In this document: positions 42,810 to 53,400 of the stretch, piece after piece
Layout: every line of letters begins with the position of its first letter
Numbering within the stretch: position 1 is the stretch's first letter
NCBI RefSeq assembly: GCF_900115775.1
Contig: NZ_FOXS01000007.1
Span: 1-64,000, forward strand
Direction: 5' to 3'
Length of the DNA stretch: 64,000 nucleotides
Origin: Hymenobacter arizonensis
GTDB taxonomy: Bacteria; Bacteroidota; Bacteroidia; Cytophagales; Hymenobacteraceae
Program-made: the position numbers and the translations under genes
Notes under the pieces: generated by a model
Databases searched by the model: none
Seen by the model: the letters and a program-made list of their open reading frames with translations, nothing else
What the model was told of the DNA's origin: nothing

Positions 42810-45800
42810 CTACCTGACTATCATCAGCTTTTGGGTTTGCACCTGGCCATTGAGCACCAAGCGGCAGGTATACAGGCCGGTGGGCAGCCCTTTGCTTTCC
42901 AGGGTCAGCGTGTAGGCTTGGCCGGCTTCGGCCACCCCATCGAATAGGGTAGCCACCACCTGGCCAATGCCGTTGAACACCTGCAGGCGGGCCGCGCTCT
43001 GCCCGGCGCTCTGGAAGCTGATGCTGGTGCGCTCCATGAACGGATTAGGATAAGCTTCGAAAGCGGTGGGCCGGGCCAGTGCGGCGGTTGCTGCCTCGGC
43101 GCTGGCAACGGTGCCGGGGCAGGCGCCCAACACGTCGCGGTACCCGGCGCTGGTGAGGCGCTCCTGCACATCAGCCGCATCGATGCAAATGGTATTGCCG
43201 TTGTGGCACAGCAGCACTTTGTCGTTCTTGTTGCCACACACGGCGTTTATCACGGTGAGGGTGACGGTGGCCGTGGCCGTGCAGCCGTACTCGTTGGTGG
43301 CCGTCACGGTATAGGCATAGGTACCTGGCGCCGTGGCCGTGAACACCGGCGCATCCCCGGCGGCGGTGCTCAGGCCAGCGGCTGGGCTCCACTGGTAGCT
43401 CACGCCTCCCGAGGCCCGGAGCGTGGCTGCTTGCGGCCCATAGCCCAGGTAAAGCGTAGTAGGCACGCCGCCGGTATACACAGTGCTCGAGGGCGTGACG
43501 GCAATGCTTGGCGTGGGAATGCTCCCGACTACCGTAACCGTGGCCGCTGCCGTCGCGGTGTTGCCGTTGTTGTCGGCGACCGTGAGGGTGACGCGGTTTT
43601 CGCCCAGCGTGGCACAAGTAAAGGTGGCCGGGCTTGCCACGATGCTGGCGATGCCGTAGTCGTCGCTGCTGCCATTGTCCACGTCAGCGCCTGAGATGCT
43701 GGCCGTGCCATTAACCAAGGTCACCGTAAAATCTTTGCTGAGCACGGTGGGAGCCACTAGGTCCTGCGCCTGGAACGACCACACGCTGCCCACAGCTACT
43801 TCGCCGTCGCGGGTGCCTTCGCCGTCTTTCAGAGCGTCTACGCGCCAGTAGGAGGTGCCCAATGGATTGGCTCCAGCCAGGAGGTACTCCGACTGTGTTA
43901 TGCCTTCGGCTACCAGCTGCAGGGCGCCGGGCGAACTACCCACGAATACATTGTAGCGGTCGGCGGCACCGTCCCAATCCAGGCGAATGTCTTTGCCATA
44001 CACGGCGGCTGCGTTGGCGGGCGCCAGGTAGCTGGCGGGGCTCACCATGGGCGTAATAGCGGCGCCAATCAGGCTGATGTTATACGTGGGGGCCGTCATG
44101 CCCTCGCCCAGGTAGAAGCTGGGGTGAGGCGGCTGGTTGTAAGCCGAGTTCTGCAGCGCCACCTGGGTCCGGTACTGCGCATCGTGCATCAGCGTGGGAA
44201 TGCGGGTGGCCGTGGGGATGGTAGTGGTGTAAATGAGCAGCTGGGTGTTGTCGGCGGAGCGCAGAATGAACTCCTCGCGCCAATCGCCGAAAATATCAGC
44301 CGAAATGCACGGGTTGGCCTTGGTGGTGTTGATGGTCTGACCGGTGCCATTTTCAGGCAAGCTGGGCGTCAGCAGGCGGGAGAGGCTATTGGTGAGATAA
44401 TTCCACTTTTCCAATCGCACCGTGCTAACCCCGGTGGTGGAATTATAACCAGCATCGAGGAGCTCGCGCTGCAAGTCGCCGTCCCACCACAGGCCGAAGT
44501 TCACCGTGGGCTTGGCCGTCCCGATTTGCTCGCCTTTGGCATTATACAGCCCTCCCGAGGAGCCCCACATTTCATAGCCCAGGTGCCTCGGGTCGATGTC
44601 CGCGGCCATGGCCCGACCTATATCGCCGGTTGTGTTCACGCCCCACAGCAGCTCGCCGGTGCGGGCGTCGCGCAGCTGCAGTCCTTTGCCAGCGTATTGG
44701 GAAGGCGTTTCGTGCGACATCCACACTTCTTGGCCGGGCCGGGAGGGGTCCATGTCGGTCATGTGCAGGGCGTCGCCGTGGCCGTAGCCGGTCGAATACA
44801 GGCCGCGGCCGTCGTCGTCGATGATGCTGGCGCCGTTGCAGATTTCGTCTTTGCCATCGCCGTCCACATCGCCCACTGTGAGCTGATGGTTGCCCTGCCC
44901 AGCGTATGCGCCGTTGCCGGGGTCGTTGCTGTCGAAGGTCCAGCGGTGGGTGAGCTGGCCATTGCGCCAGTCCCAGGCCACGCGCACCAGGCGGGTGTAG
45001 TAGCCGCGGCCCATCACCAGGCTGGGGCGCTGGCCGTCGAGGTAGGCAATGGCCGAAATGAAGCGGTCGACGCGGTTGCCGTAGCTATCGCCCCAGCTGC
45101 TCACGGCGCCACGGGCGGGCAGGTAGGCAGTGGTGGCCATGGCCGCACCAGTCAGGCCGTTGAATACGGTCATGAATTCGGGGCCAGCCAGCACGTAGCC
45201 GGCCGTGTTGCGATAGTCGGCCGCCGCATTGCCAATCACTACGCCCTGGCCATCCACGGTGCCATCGGCGGTTTTCACCGAAATTTCAGCTTTGCCGTCG
45301 CTATCGAGGTCGTACACCATGAGCTGGGTATAATGCGCCCCGGCGCGAATGTTGCGGCCCAAATCGATGCGCCACAGGCGGGTGCCGTTCAGCTTGTAAG
45401 CATCGATGTAGACGTTGCCCGTGTAGCCCGACTGCGAGTTGTCTTTGGCGTTGGAGGGGTCCCATTTCAGCACTATTTCGTATTCACCGTCGCCGTCCAG
45501 GTCGGCCACCGAGGCATCGTTGGGGCTGTAGGTGTAGGCCTCGCCGGTGGGGGTAGTGCCGCCGGTAGGCACTTGCAAAGGCACCGACAGGAATTGCTTG
45601 GCCTGCACCAGCGCCGTTGACGAGCCAGCCTGCTCCACGCCATTCACCACAGGCCGCACACTGTAGGTGGCGTTGGCCGTGGTGTTGTCGACGAAGTTGG
45701 TGGAGTTGGTGATGGGCGCGGCATTGGCTTTCACTGCGCCGCGGTACACGTTGAAGGCGATGCCGCTGGGGTCGTTGCCAAACAAGCGCCAGCCTACATA

Positions 45801-45944
45801 AACCTGATTGCTGCTGGTGCGCACGGCCACTACGCCGCGATTGAGTTTTTCGAGGACTTTCTGGGCCTGCGCCGGCGCTATCAGCAGCAGGCAGGCCACG
45901 CAAAACAGCAGCGCTGCTTTGAAAGAGGGAACATTTGTTATCAT
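42810..45944 (-). CDS. Secreted rhamnogalacturonan lyase (PL11) with T9SS sorting domain
   Basis: The 1044-aa protein starts at ATG 45944, giving a signal peptide (FKAALLFCVACLLLIAPA, cleavage AQAQ). Residues about 30-610 match PL11: KVLEKLNRGVVAVRTSSNQV, WRLFGNDPSGIAFNVYRG, repeated propeller-type Asp loops such as VADLDGDGEYEIVLKW and DRFISAIAYLDGQRPSLVMG, and GYEMWGSSGGLYNAKG. It should cleave the rhamnogalacturonan I backbone of pectin by beta-elimination. After that come a fibronectin-like part, Ig/HYR-like domains (about 720-900) and a T9SS type A tail (EAYPNPFMERTSISFQSAGQ to LMIVR). No SusCD pair is nearby. Confidence 0.95.
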   Translation of the reverse strand: MITNVPSFKAALLFCVACLLLIAPAQAQKVLEKLNRGVVAVRTSSNQVYVGWRLFGNDPSGIAFNVYRGAVKANAAPITNSTNFVDNTTANATYSVRPVVNGVEQAGSSTALVQAKQFLSVPLQVPTGGTTPTGEAYTYSPNDASVADLDGDGEYEIVLKWDPSNAKDNSQSGYTGNVYIDAYKLNGTRLWRIDLGRNIRAGAHYTQLMVYDLDSDGKAEISVKTADGTVDGQGVVIGNAAADYRNTAGYVLAGPEFMTVFNGLTGAAMATTAYLPARGAVSSWGDSYGNRVDRFISAIAYLDGQRPSLVMGRGYYTRLVRVAWDWRNGQLTHRWTFDSNDPGNGAYAGQGNHQLTVGDVDGDGKDEICNGASIIDDDGRGLYSTGYGHGDALHMTDMDPSRPGQEVWMSHETPSQYAGKGLQLRDARTGELLWGVNTTGDIGRAMAADIDPRHLGYEMWGSSGGLYNAKGEQIGTAKPTVNFGLWWDGDLQRELLDAGYNSTTGVSTVRLEKWNYLTNSLSRLLTPSLPENGTGQTINTTKANPCISADIFGDWREEFILRSADNTQLLIYTTTIPTATRIPTLMHDAQYRTQVALQNSAYNQPPHPSFYLGEGMTAPTYNISLIGAAITPMVSPASYLAPANAAAVYGKDIRLDWDGAADRYNVFVGSSPGALQLVAEGITQSEYLLAGANPLGTSYWRVDALKDGEGTRDGEVAVGSVWSFQAQDLVAPTVLSKDFTVTLVNGTASISGADVDNGSSDDYGIASIVASPATFTCATLGENRVTLTVADNNGNTATAAATVTVVGSIPTPSIAVTPSSTVYTGGVPTTLYLGYGPQAATLRASGGVSYQWSPAAGLSTAAGDAPVFTATAPGTYAYTVTATNEYGCTATATVTLTVINAVCGNKNDKVLLCHNGNTICIDAADVQERLTSAGYRDVLGACPGTVASAEAATAALARPTAFEAYPNPFMERTSISFQSAGQSAARLQVFNGIGQVVATLFDGVAEAGQAYTLTLESKGLPTGLYTCRLVLNGQVQTQKLMIVR

Positions 45945-46339
45945 AGTAGAGCAGGGAATTTTGGGGTATGGTGGAAAAGGACAAACGACTGCGGCGGCAA
46001 ACCGCTGACCATCCAAAAGTCCTTAATCACACTAACCCAAGCGTCCTGCTCATTCCTGTTTTTTGTTAAGAATCAGCACACACGGTTCTTCACCCATGCA
46101 TCGGCAACCCGCTTGCAAGCGCCTGGAGCAAACCAGCTTTGCGAATGCTTTCGCCTGGCCATGAGGGTACAGGTAAGTAAGTTTCTGCTTGTTGAAGCCC
46201 GGTAGGCAAGGGAATTAAATTGGCTGGCTACTGCCCCACGCAGCGATGGGCTGATTTACGCATGCTGTTTTCCCAATTTTGCTTTCAACGCATACTACAA
46301 TTCGAGCCATTATGCCCTTGTTCCTTCACAATTGCCCCA
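45945..46339. other. 395-base intergenic region
   Basis: Lies upstream of the lyase gene and downstream of the flavoprotein gene, both on the minus strand. No gene, strong hairpin or recognisable box is seen. Confidence 0.5.
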
Positions 46340-47263
46340 TTAGCGCGGGCACTCCTCGCGTGTCAGGCCTTCGTTGATAACGATGGCTGCTTTGTTGCCG
46401 GCGGCGGCGGCTAGCAGGGCTTGCTGGGTGCCGGGCGTGGTGTCGCCGGCCGCGTAGAGGCCCGGAATAGAAGTTTGCATAGAAGAGTCGACCCAAACGG
46501 CGCCTTTGCTGGTGTGTCGGGCGCCCACCTTTTCGGCCAGGTCACTCCGCTGGTGCTGAGGTGCGTGCAGAAACAGAGCCGTGCGCTCCAGCTCGCTGCC
46601 ATCGGCAAACTGAACGCACCGCAAATCGTTGCTTTCGGTACCCACCAGCCGGACGACCTGCTCCTCAACAATCCGAATTTTCTGGCGCCGCAGCCGGCGC
46701 CGGGCGTTGGGAGAGAGGTGGCCCGGCCCGTCGGTCACCACCACCACATCGGGGCTCCAGCGGCTCACTAGCAGCGCCAAGCCCGTCACAATGCGGCCCC
46801 GTCCGTACACGGCCAGGGGCTGGCCCCGCACCTCCCAGCCATGGCAATAGGGGCAGTGCAACACGCCCCGGCCCCACAGCTCGCGAAAGCCCGGCAGCGG
46901 CGGCAGAATATCGGCCACGCCAGTGGCCAGCAGCACGCGCCGGGCCGTGACGGTGACCGGCAGGTCGTCGGCGGTGCCCACACCCGTAGCCCGGAAGCCC
47001 CTGCCCTCTTGGGTAATATTTTCGATTTCCAGGCACTGCACCTCAACTGAGTCGTATTGCTGCAGCTGTTCGTGCCCCAGGCGCAGCAACTCAGCCGGCT
47101 GAATGCCGTCGCGGGTCAGGAAGCCGTGCACACCCGGCGAGGCTTCGTTGCGCGGCCGGCCACCATCGGCCACCAACACCCGGCGCAGGCAGCGCCCCAG
47201 GGTGAGGGCCGCCGAAAGGCCGGCGCTGCCCGCCCCGATAATTAAAACATCGTATTGCATCAC
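46340..47263 (-). CDS. Thioredoxin-reductase-like NAD(P)/FAD oxidoreductase
   Basis: The 307-aa flavoprotein has the FAD-binding VLIIGAGSAGLSAALTLGRC at the N-terminus, an ATG-type motif LLATGVADILPPLPG, a CxxC pair in HCPYCHGWE, an NADP-binding region (LAVYGRGRIVTGLALL, with a degenerate GxGxxx) and the FAD motif GLYAAGDTTPG. This matches the short TrxR-like group with CPYC in place of CATC, which includes sulfhydryl oxidases of the GliT/HlmI type and many uncharacterised bacterial proteins. It would reduce or oxidise a small thiol or peptide disulfide. Single gene. Confidence 0.9.
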   Translation of the reverse strand: MMQYDVLIIGAGSAGLSAALTLGRCLRRVLVADGGRPRNEASPGVHGFLTRDGIQPAELLRLGHEQLQQYDSVEVQCLEIENITQEGRGFRATGVGTADDLPVTVTARRVLLATGVADILPPLPGFRELWGRGVLHCPYCHGWEVRGQPLAVYGRGRIVTGLALLVSRWSPDVVVVTDGPGHLSPNARRRLRRQKIRIVEEQVVRLVGTESNDLRCVQFADGSELERTALFLHAPQHQRSDLAEKVGARHTSKGAVWVDSSMQTSIPGLYAAGDTTPGTQQALLAAAAGNKAAIVINEGLTREECPR

Positions 47264-47342
47264 AAAGAAAATAGGCTCGCGTAAGCCAGTTCTAACCCAA
47301 ACCGCGGCCCAGGGGTTACGCCAAACTGCTCAGCTAAAACAC

Positions 47343-47377
47343 AAAAAAGCCCTTCCCGAAGCGGAAAGGGCTTTTTT
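47343..47377 (-). terminator. Terminator of the 3127-aa protein gene
   Basis: AAAAAAGCCCTT (47343-47354) pairs exactly with 47366-47377; on the minus strand the hairpin is followed by T-residues, 28 bases after the stop. Confidence 0.85.
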
Positions 47378-47404
47378 TCCTTCGTCGGCAAGCCGACTGC
47401 AGCC

Positions 47405-50400
47405 TTATTCTTTAATAAGACGCTTGGTCAGGTTGACCACCTGGCCACCGTTCTGGCCACGTACCAGCAGCGTGTAGGTGCCGCTGGCAATGGTGTTCAG
47501 CTCCAGGGTGTGCGCCAAGCCAGCGGTGAGCGTGGTGTTCAACACGGTCCGTCCGGTGGCGTCGAGCAGGCTCACCTGGTAGGCACCCGCGGGCAGCTGG
47601 CTCAGGTCGAGCTTGGTCTCGGCGGTAGCGGGGTTAGGATACACGCTGATGGAAGGCACCAAAGCCTTGGTGAAGGTTACGGTGCGCACGGGCGAAAAGG
47701 TGGCCGTGCCGTCGGTATCCACCTGCTTGAGGCGGTAGTACACCAGGCCGCTGGCCTTGCGGCCGATGCCCGCGTCGGTCAGGGCGTAGTCCGTCGCGCT
47801 GGACTTGGTGCCCTGGCCCCGCACCTGGCCAATCGCGGCGAAGTCCACCCCGTTGAGGCTGCGCTCCACTTCGAACCGGTCGTTGTTCTTCTCCGTGGCT
47901 GTGCGCCACACCAGCGCCGCGTCCAGGTTTTTCACTGCGGTAACAGTGAACGTTACCAACTCTACGGGCAACGGGAAGCTGCCGATGACGAACGTAACGG
48001 GCTGCGTGGTAATGCCGCCGTAGGCGTCAACCGTAGTGATGGTGACCACATAAGTACCCGTGCGCAGTGCCGTAGCATTGCTCACGAAAAGCTGGCCGGT
48101 AACGGTGTTCAGGCTAACGCCAGCCGGCAGGGGGTTGGAACCCGAAGCCAGAGCGATGCTGCGCACACCGTTGTCGATGACCGCCCCCGCGCTGGAGTAC
48201 GTGCCGCCGTTGACATCAAACACGTTGCTGATGATGTCGCCGTTGGCGTAGGGCGAAGCGCCGCCGCGCACCGGCGTGTTGGTGTAGAGCGAGGCATTGT
48301 CCTGGCCTACCATCAGCGTGTACAGGGCCACGTTGCTCAGCGCGCTGTTGTTGTCCGTAGCCGTGTAGGTGAAGTAGGCATTGCCGACAAACCCACTGGC
48401 TGGGTCAAAGCGCAGGCTAATCGCCTGGGCGGTCGTCAGGCTCAGGCTGGCAAAGTTGGCGGCCGTGATGGCCGTGAAAGTGCTGCCGCTGCTATTGTAG
48501 AACAGCACACCTTCGCTGGTGGCGGGGATGCTGCGCACCTGGTAACGGAAAATCGTACCATCGGAATCGGTAGCCACTAGGGGCGAGATAGCCATGGCAT
48601 CGGCCGTGTTGCCTTGCGGTGCCTGCAGCGCATTCACCACGTTGTTGGCTAGGGGCGCTACGTTGGTTACCGTGTTGTCTCGCGTAGTGGTAACGCTAGC
48701 CGAGTTGTTGCCGGTGTTGATTTCGCCGGAGGCGGTTACCGCAGCAGTGATGGTCACGGTGTTGCTGCCCCCGGTGGGAATGATGAGGCTGAAGGTGTTC
48801 GTCACCACCCCGTCGGCACCCGGCGCCTGGTTGGTTACAGCTGGGAAGGTAATGGTTCGCCCGTTGCCAGACAGCGTGCCGCCGTTGGAGATAGACGCTG
48901 GGTCTACGTCCACGTTGTTGGGCAGGTTCACCGTCTGCGTAACCGAGAGAGTGTTCGAGGGACCGTTGTTGATGGTCAGCACCGTGTAAGTCACGCGGGA
49001 ACCGCCGGCGGCCGTAGCCGGGCCGGTGATGGTGGTCACGGCGTCGTAGCGCGCGTTGATGTCCACGCTGACAGTAGCGGAGTTGTTCGTGCTGGTGGGG
49101 TCGGACGTGGTCGAGGAAGTAGCCGAAGTAGCTACCAGCGGGCCAGTGGTCGGAGCCGTCAGCTGCACGCTATAGTTCACGCTATTGCCGCTGGCCTGGC
49201 TGGCAATTACCGGCCAAGTCACTGTGCCGGTGGTGGGGTCGTACACACCGCTGTTGTTTGGCACTACATTGCTGAGGCCGGCTGGCAGGTACATCACCGG
49301 GGCCACATTCAACGCCGGGTTAGGGCCAGCGTTGCTGAAGGAGGCCGTCAGCGTCAGCGTAGCATTGGCGTTTACGTTGCTGGGGGGCGCAACAAAGGCC
49401 GTGGCGATGTTAGCCGAAGCTTGTACCAGGCTGTTCGTCGTAGCCGGAGCCACGCTCGTTTGCAGGGCCTGGCTGTTGTTGGTGGGGTTGGTGTCGGCGG
49501 TGCTGCTGCTTACCGAGGCGGTAGCAGTCAGTTGGCCACCCACCGCGTCGGGCATGTTGAACCGCACCGCGTACGTCTGGCTAGCACCAGCGGCCAGGCT
49601 GCTGATGGGTGCAAATGTTACGAGGCCCGAAGTGCTGTTGTAGTTGGCACCGGCTGGCACCACCACTCCAAGTAGGTTCGGGAAGAGTTGCAGGGTGGTA
49701 GTAACGTTGCTTGCCGCCAGTACGCCGTTGTTGGTCGTAGTCACGCCGTAGGTTACGGCATTGCCTATCACGGCCACTGTGGGGCCACTCAAGGCGACGG
49801 CCACGTCGGTTGCAGTTACTTGCGTGGTGCTGGTCGTGATGCTGGCCGCGTTGTTGGCGCTCACGCCATCAAAGCTGGTGCTGCTCACGCTGGTTTGCAC
49901 CGTGAAGTTGTCGGCAACCGGAGCCGTGAAGCTGATGGTGAAGGACTGCGCAGCACCGGCCTCGGTGGTTGCCAAGGCGGGGAAGGTTACCAGGCCTGTG
50001 GTTGCGTTGTACGCACCGCTTACGACAGCACCGGTTTTATCGGTCACTACCACGTCGGTGAGGCGGCTGGGCAGCTGGGCAAACTCGGTTACACCACTGG
50101 CTGTGGCGTTGCCGGCGTTCACAAAGCTGGCCGTGTAGGTAACGGTCTGGCCGGCCACGGCGTTGGTGGGGCCCGTGATGGTGGTGGCCATATCGGCCGT
50201 CGTCCGCACGGTGACCACCGTCGCTGCCACGTTGTTGGCGGGCATGGGGTCCGAAGTGTTGCTGCTTACGGCAGCCGTAATTAGCATCTGACCGTTGTTG
50301 CCGACATTGGCCGGGGCGGTGAAATTGATGATATAGGTTTCGGAAGCGCTGCTGGCCAGCGAGGCAATAGCGGGGAAGGTAACCACGCCGGTCCGGGTGT

Positions 50401-53400
50401 TGTAGTTAGCGCCGTTGATGAAGGTCAGCAAGGGGCCGTTCATCGAGCCGCTCTGGCCACCCACGCCCAGGTCTGCCGCGCCGAAGCCCGGCAGCAGCTG
50501 CACGGTCTGCACCACGTTGGCCGAAGCGCTGGGTCCATCATTGGCGACCACCACTGTCAGGTTCACTGAAACGCCAGCGTCTACAGTGCGGGCTGAAGCC
50601 GTAATAGCCGTGCTGATGTTGGCCTGCTGCGTGGTGGCAGGCAGGATGTTGAGGTTGGCAGCCGAAGCCGCACCGTTCAGGTAAGCCGTGTTGTTGGTCA
50701 CATTGCTTTCGCCTGCCGCCGTCGTGTTCGGAGTAACTACCGCCACCGGTGCGAAAGCCGTAGCCGGCGCGCTGAAGCTGATGGTGTTGGCCACCGTCTG
50801 GCCAGGCGCTAGTGAGGCGATGGGCAGGAACGTTACCAAGCCGTTGCCGCTGTTGTAGCTACCGTTGTTGCTCACGAATACATTGCTCAGGCCGCTAATC
50901 AGCTGCACTGTTTGCACGGCATTGGGGGCGGGCAGGCCGCTGGCATTAGTCGTGGTTACGTTCAGGGTCACAAGGCCACTGGCGGGTGCGCTGGCAGGGC
51001 CGGTCAGGGTCGTGGTCAGGTCAAAGCCCGTGGTCACGCGGATGGTGCTGATGGCTGTGTTGTTGGCCGTTGCGCCGCCCTCGTTGGTAGTGGTGCTCAC
51101 GGAGGCTACCGCCGTGACGGAGCCGCTCGCGGGAGCCGGGAAGCTGATTACCGAGGTCAACGGCACACCAGCGGGCAGGTTGCCGATGGGGTAAGTCACC
51201 AAGCCGGTAGCACTGTCATAAGTACCGCCGTTGGTCACCGTTAGGCCAGCCAAACCCCCTGGAAGCTGCACGGTGGCCGTTACGCCAGCCGCTGTTTGCG
51301 AACCGTTGTTGGTCAGGGTCGCCGTGAAGGACATGGGCTGACCAGCTGGTACCGAGGCCGCATTTGGTGTCAAGGTAGCAGCCACATCGGCCGTAGCGTT
51401 CACGTTCAGGCTGAGGGTAGCCGTGTTTGGAGCCAGGTTGGTGCCTTCGGCGCTGCCAGTAGCCACGTTGCTGATGAGCGTAGCGGCCCCCGTAGCAGCC
51501 GGAGCCGTGAAAGTGAAGCTGAACGTATTGGCCGAGCCACTGGCCAAAGTAGCCAGGGTGCCGAAGTTGAGGGTGTTGTTGACGCTGTTGTAAGTAACGC
51601 CGCTGGGCAGCGCCGTCACTTGCGCAGCCGTGAGGCTGGCACCGGCAGGCAGCGTCACCACGCGGGTTACGTTAGCCGCCGTGCCCGGGCCCTGGTTGGC
51701 AAAAGTCACGCTGTAGGTCACGGGCTGGCCAGCACTGGGCTGGGCTGGCCCGGCTAGCGTAGTGGTCACGTCAACTGCTTCGCCCACCGTGAGGGCAAGC
51801 TGCGACTGGTTGTTGCCCGTGGCGCCGTTCTCACTGGTGGTGGTGCTGGTGTTGCTGCGAATCGTCACGCCGCCAGTAGCAACCGGAGCAGTGAAAGCAA
51901 ACACGAATGAGGCAGTACCTGCGTTGGGCTGCGTCGTCAGGGTGGGGAAGTTGATGGTCGTAACCGAAGTCGCGCCAGTTCCGGTGGTGCCGAAAGTGGT
52001 GCCGGGATAAGCGGCTACGATGGTGTTCTGCTGGGCTGGAGTCAGGAACGCGCCAACTGGCAACGTTATCGCGCGAGTTACTGCTGCACCCGTGCTCGGG
52101 CCGTTGTTGGTGAACACGGCCGTGAAATTGCCCGTGGGCTGGCCTTGCAGAATGGTAGCCGGGCCGGTCAGGTTGGTCAGCACATCGGCTATCGGGGTTA
52201 CGGTTATCGTAGTGCTGGCCGTGTTGTTGGTCGTAGCCCCATTCTCCGAGGTAGTGGTGCTCGTGGCCGAAGATGCCGTGATGGACGCGAACGTAGCCGC
52301 CACCGAAGGAATGTTAATGGTAACGTTGGCATTCGCGCCGCTGGCCAGAGTGGTCGGCGGAGTTGTAAAGGTTACTTCGCCGGTGGCGTTGTTATACGCA
52401 CCGCCGGTCACAGTCACGTTCGTTCCCAAGCCAGCTGGCAAGGTGATGCTGCGCGTGTAGCCAACTGCGGTGTTGGGGCCATTGTTAGTAAAAATGGCCG
52501 TCAAGGTCAGGCTTCCGCTGGCATTCACTGGGCTAGGAGAAGCAGAAATTGTAGTAGCTACGTCAGCTACCTGTACTACCGGAATGGTGTAAGTAGCTGC
52601 GCCAGTCCCGATGGCCCCGCCGTTGTTGTTGGAAGTGCTGGCGATGCCGTTGGCATCAGTTACGGTGTAGTTAAAGAAAACCGAACCACCCGTGAAACCC
52701 GACACCGGCGTGTACGTCAGCGTGCTCAGCAAGGCGGGCGTAATCTGGGTACCAGCAATATTGGCCGCCGTCAGCACTAATCCATTATACGTAAGCGTGC
52801 CCGTAGCAGGCAGCGTGGTGATGGTGTAGAAGCTGATGCTGTTGCCCGCGCCGCTCACCGTAGCCGACAGGTTGGGATTGAGTACCGTTGCACCACTGGT
52901 GTTGGCCAGGGTTGCGTTCGTGAGGGTGTTTGGCACCGGAGCACTGTTCACCGTCACGTTACCCGAAAACTCCGAGGTAGCGTTAGCCAGCGTGGCCGTG
53001 CTGGTGAGCAGCGTGCCAGCCGCGTAAGTCGCAAAGCGGCCGGTCAGCGGAATAGTAAAGGTGAAGCGGTTGGTGTTGTCGGTTCCCTGGTTCAGGCCAT
53101 TGATGAGGCCGGAGTAGCTGCCCGTGCCTGTGTTGGTGTCGGCGCCGCTGCCTTCGGTGAAGGTGCCCAGGTAGGTCTGGCCCTCACCGAAGCCACTGGG
53201 GTCGGCGGTGGTACCAGGATTAAAGAATTCAATGATAGAACCCGGGCGCGCAAAGCCTTGCACCACCAGGTTGGTACCCACAACAGTGGCCGAGGTGATA
53301 ACCGGGAAGTTTAGCAGGCCGTTGGCGTCTCCGTCCGTGTCGTTCAGGTCGTTGATGGTAACAAAGGGCGAGCTACCACGGTCCAGGTTGTTGCCCGTAG

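Noticed and set aside
44124..45620. 498-codon plus-strand frame opposite the rhamnogalacturonan lyase
   Set aside because: Antisense shadow without motifs; PL11 motifs are on the minus strand.
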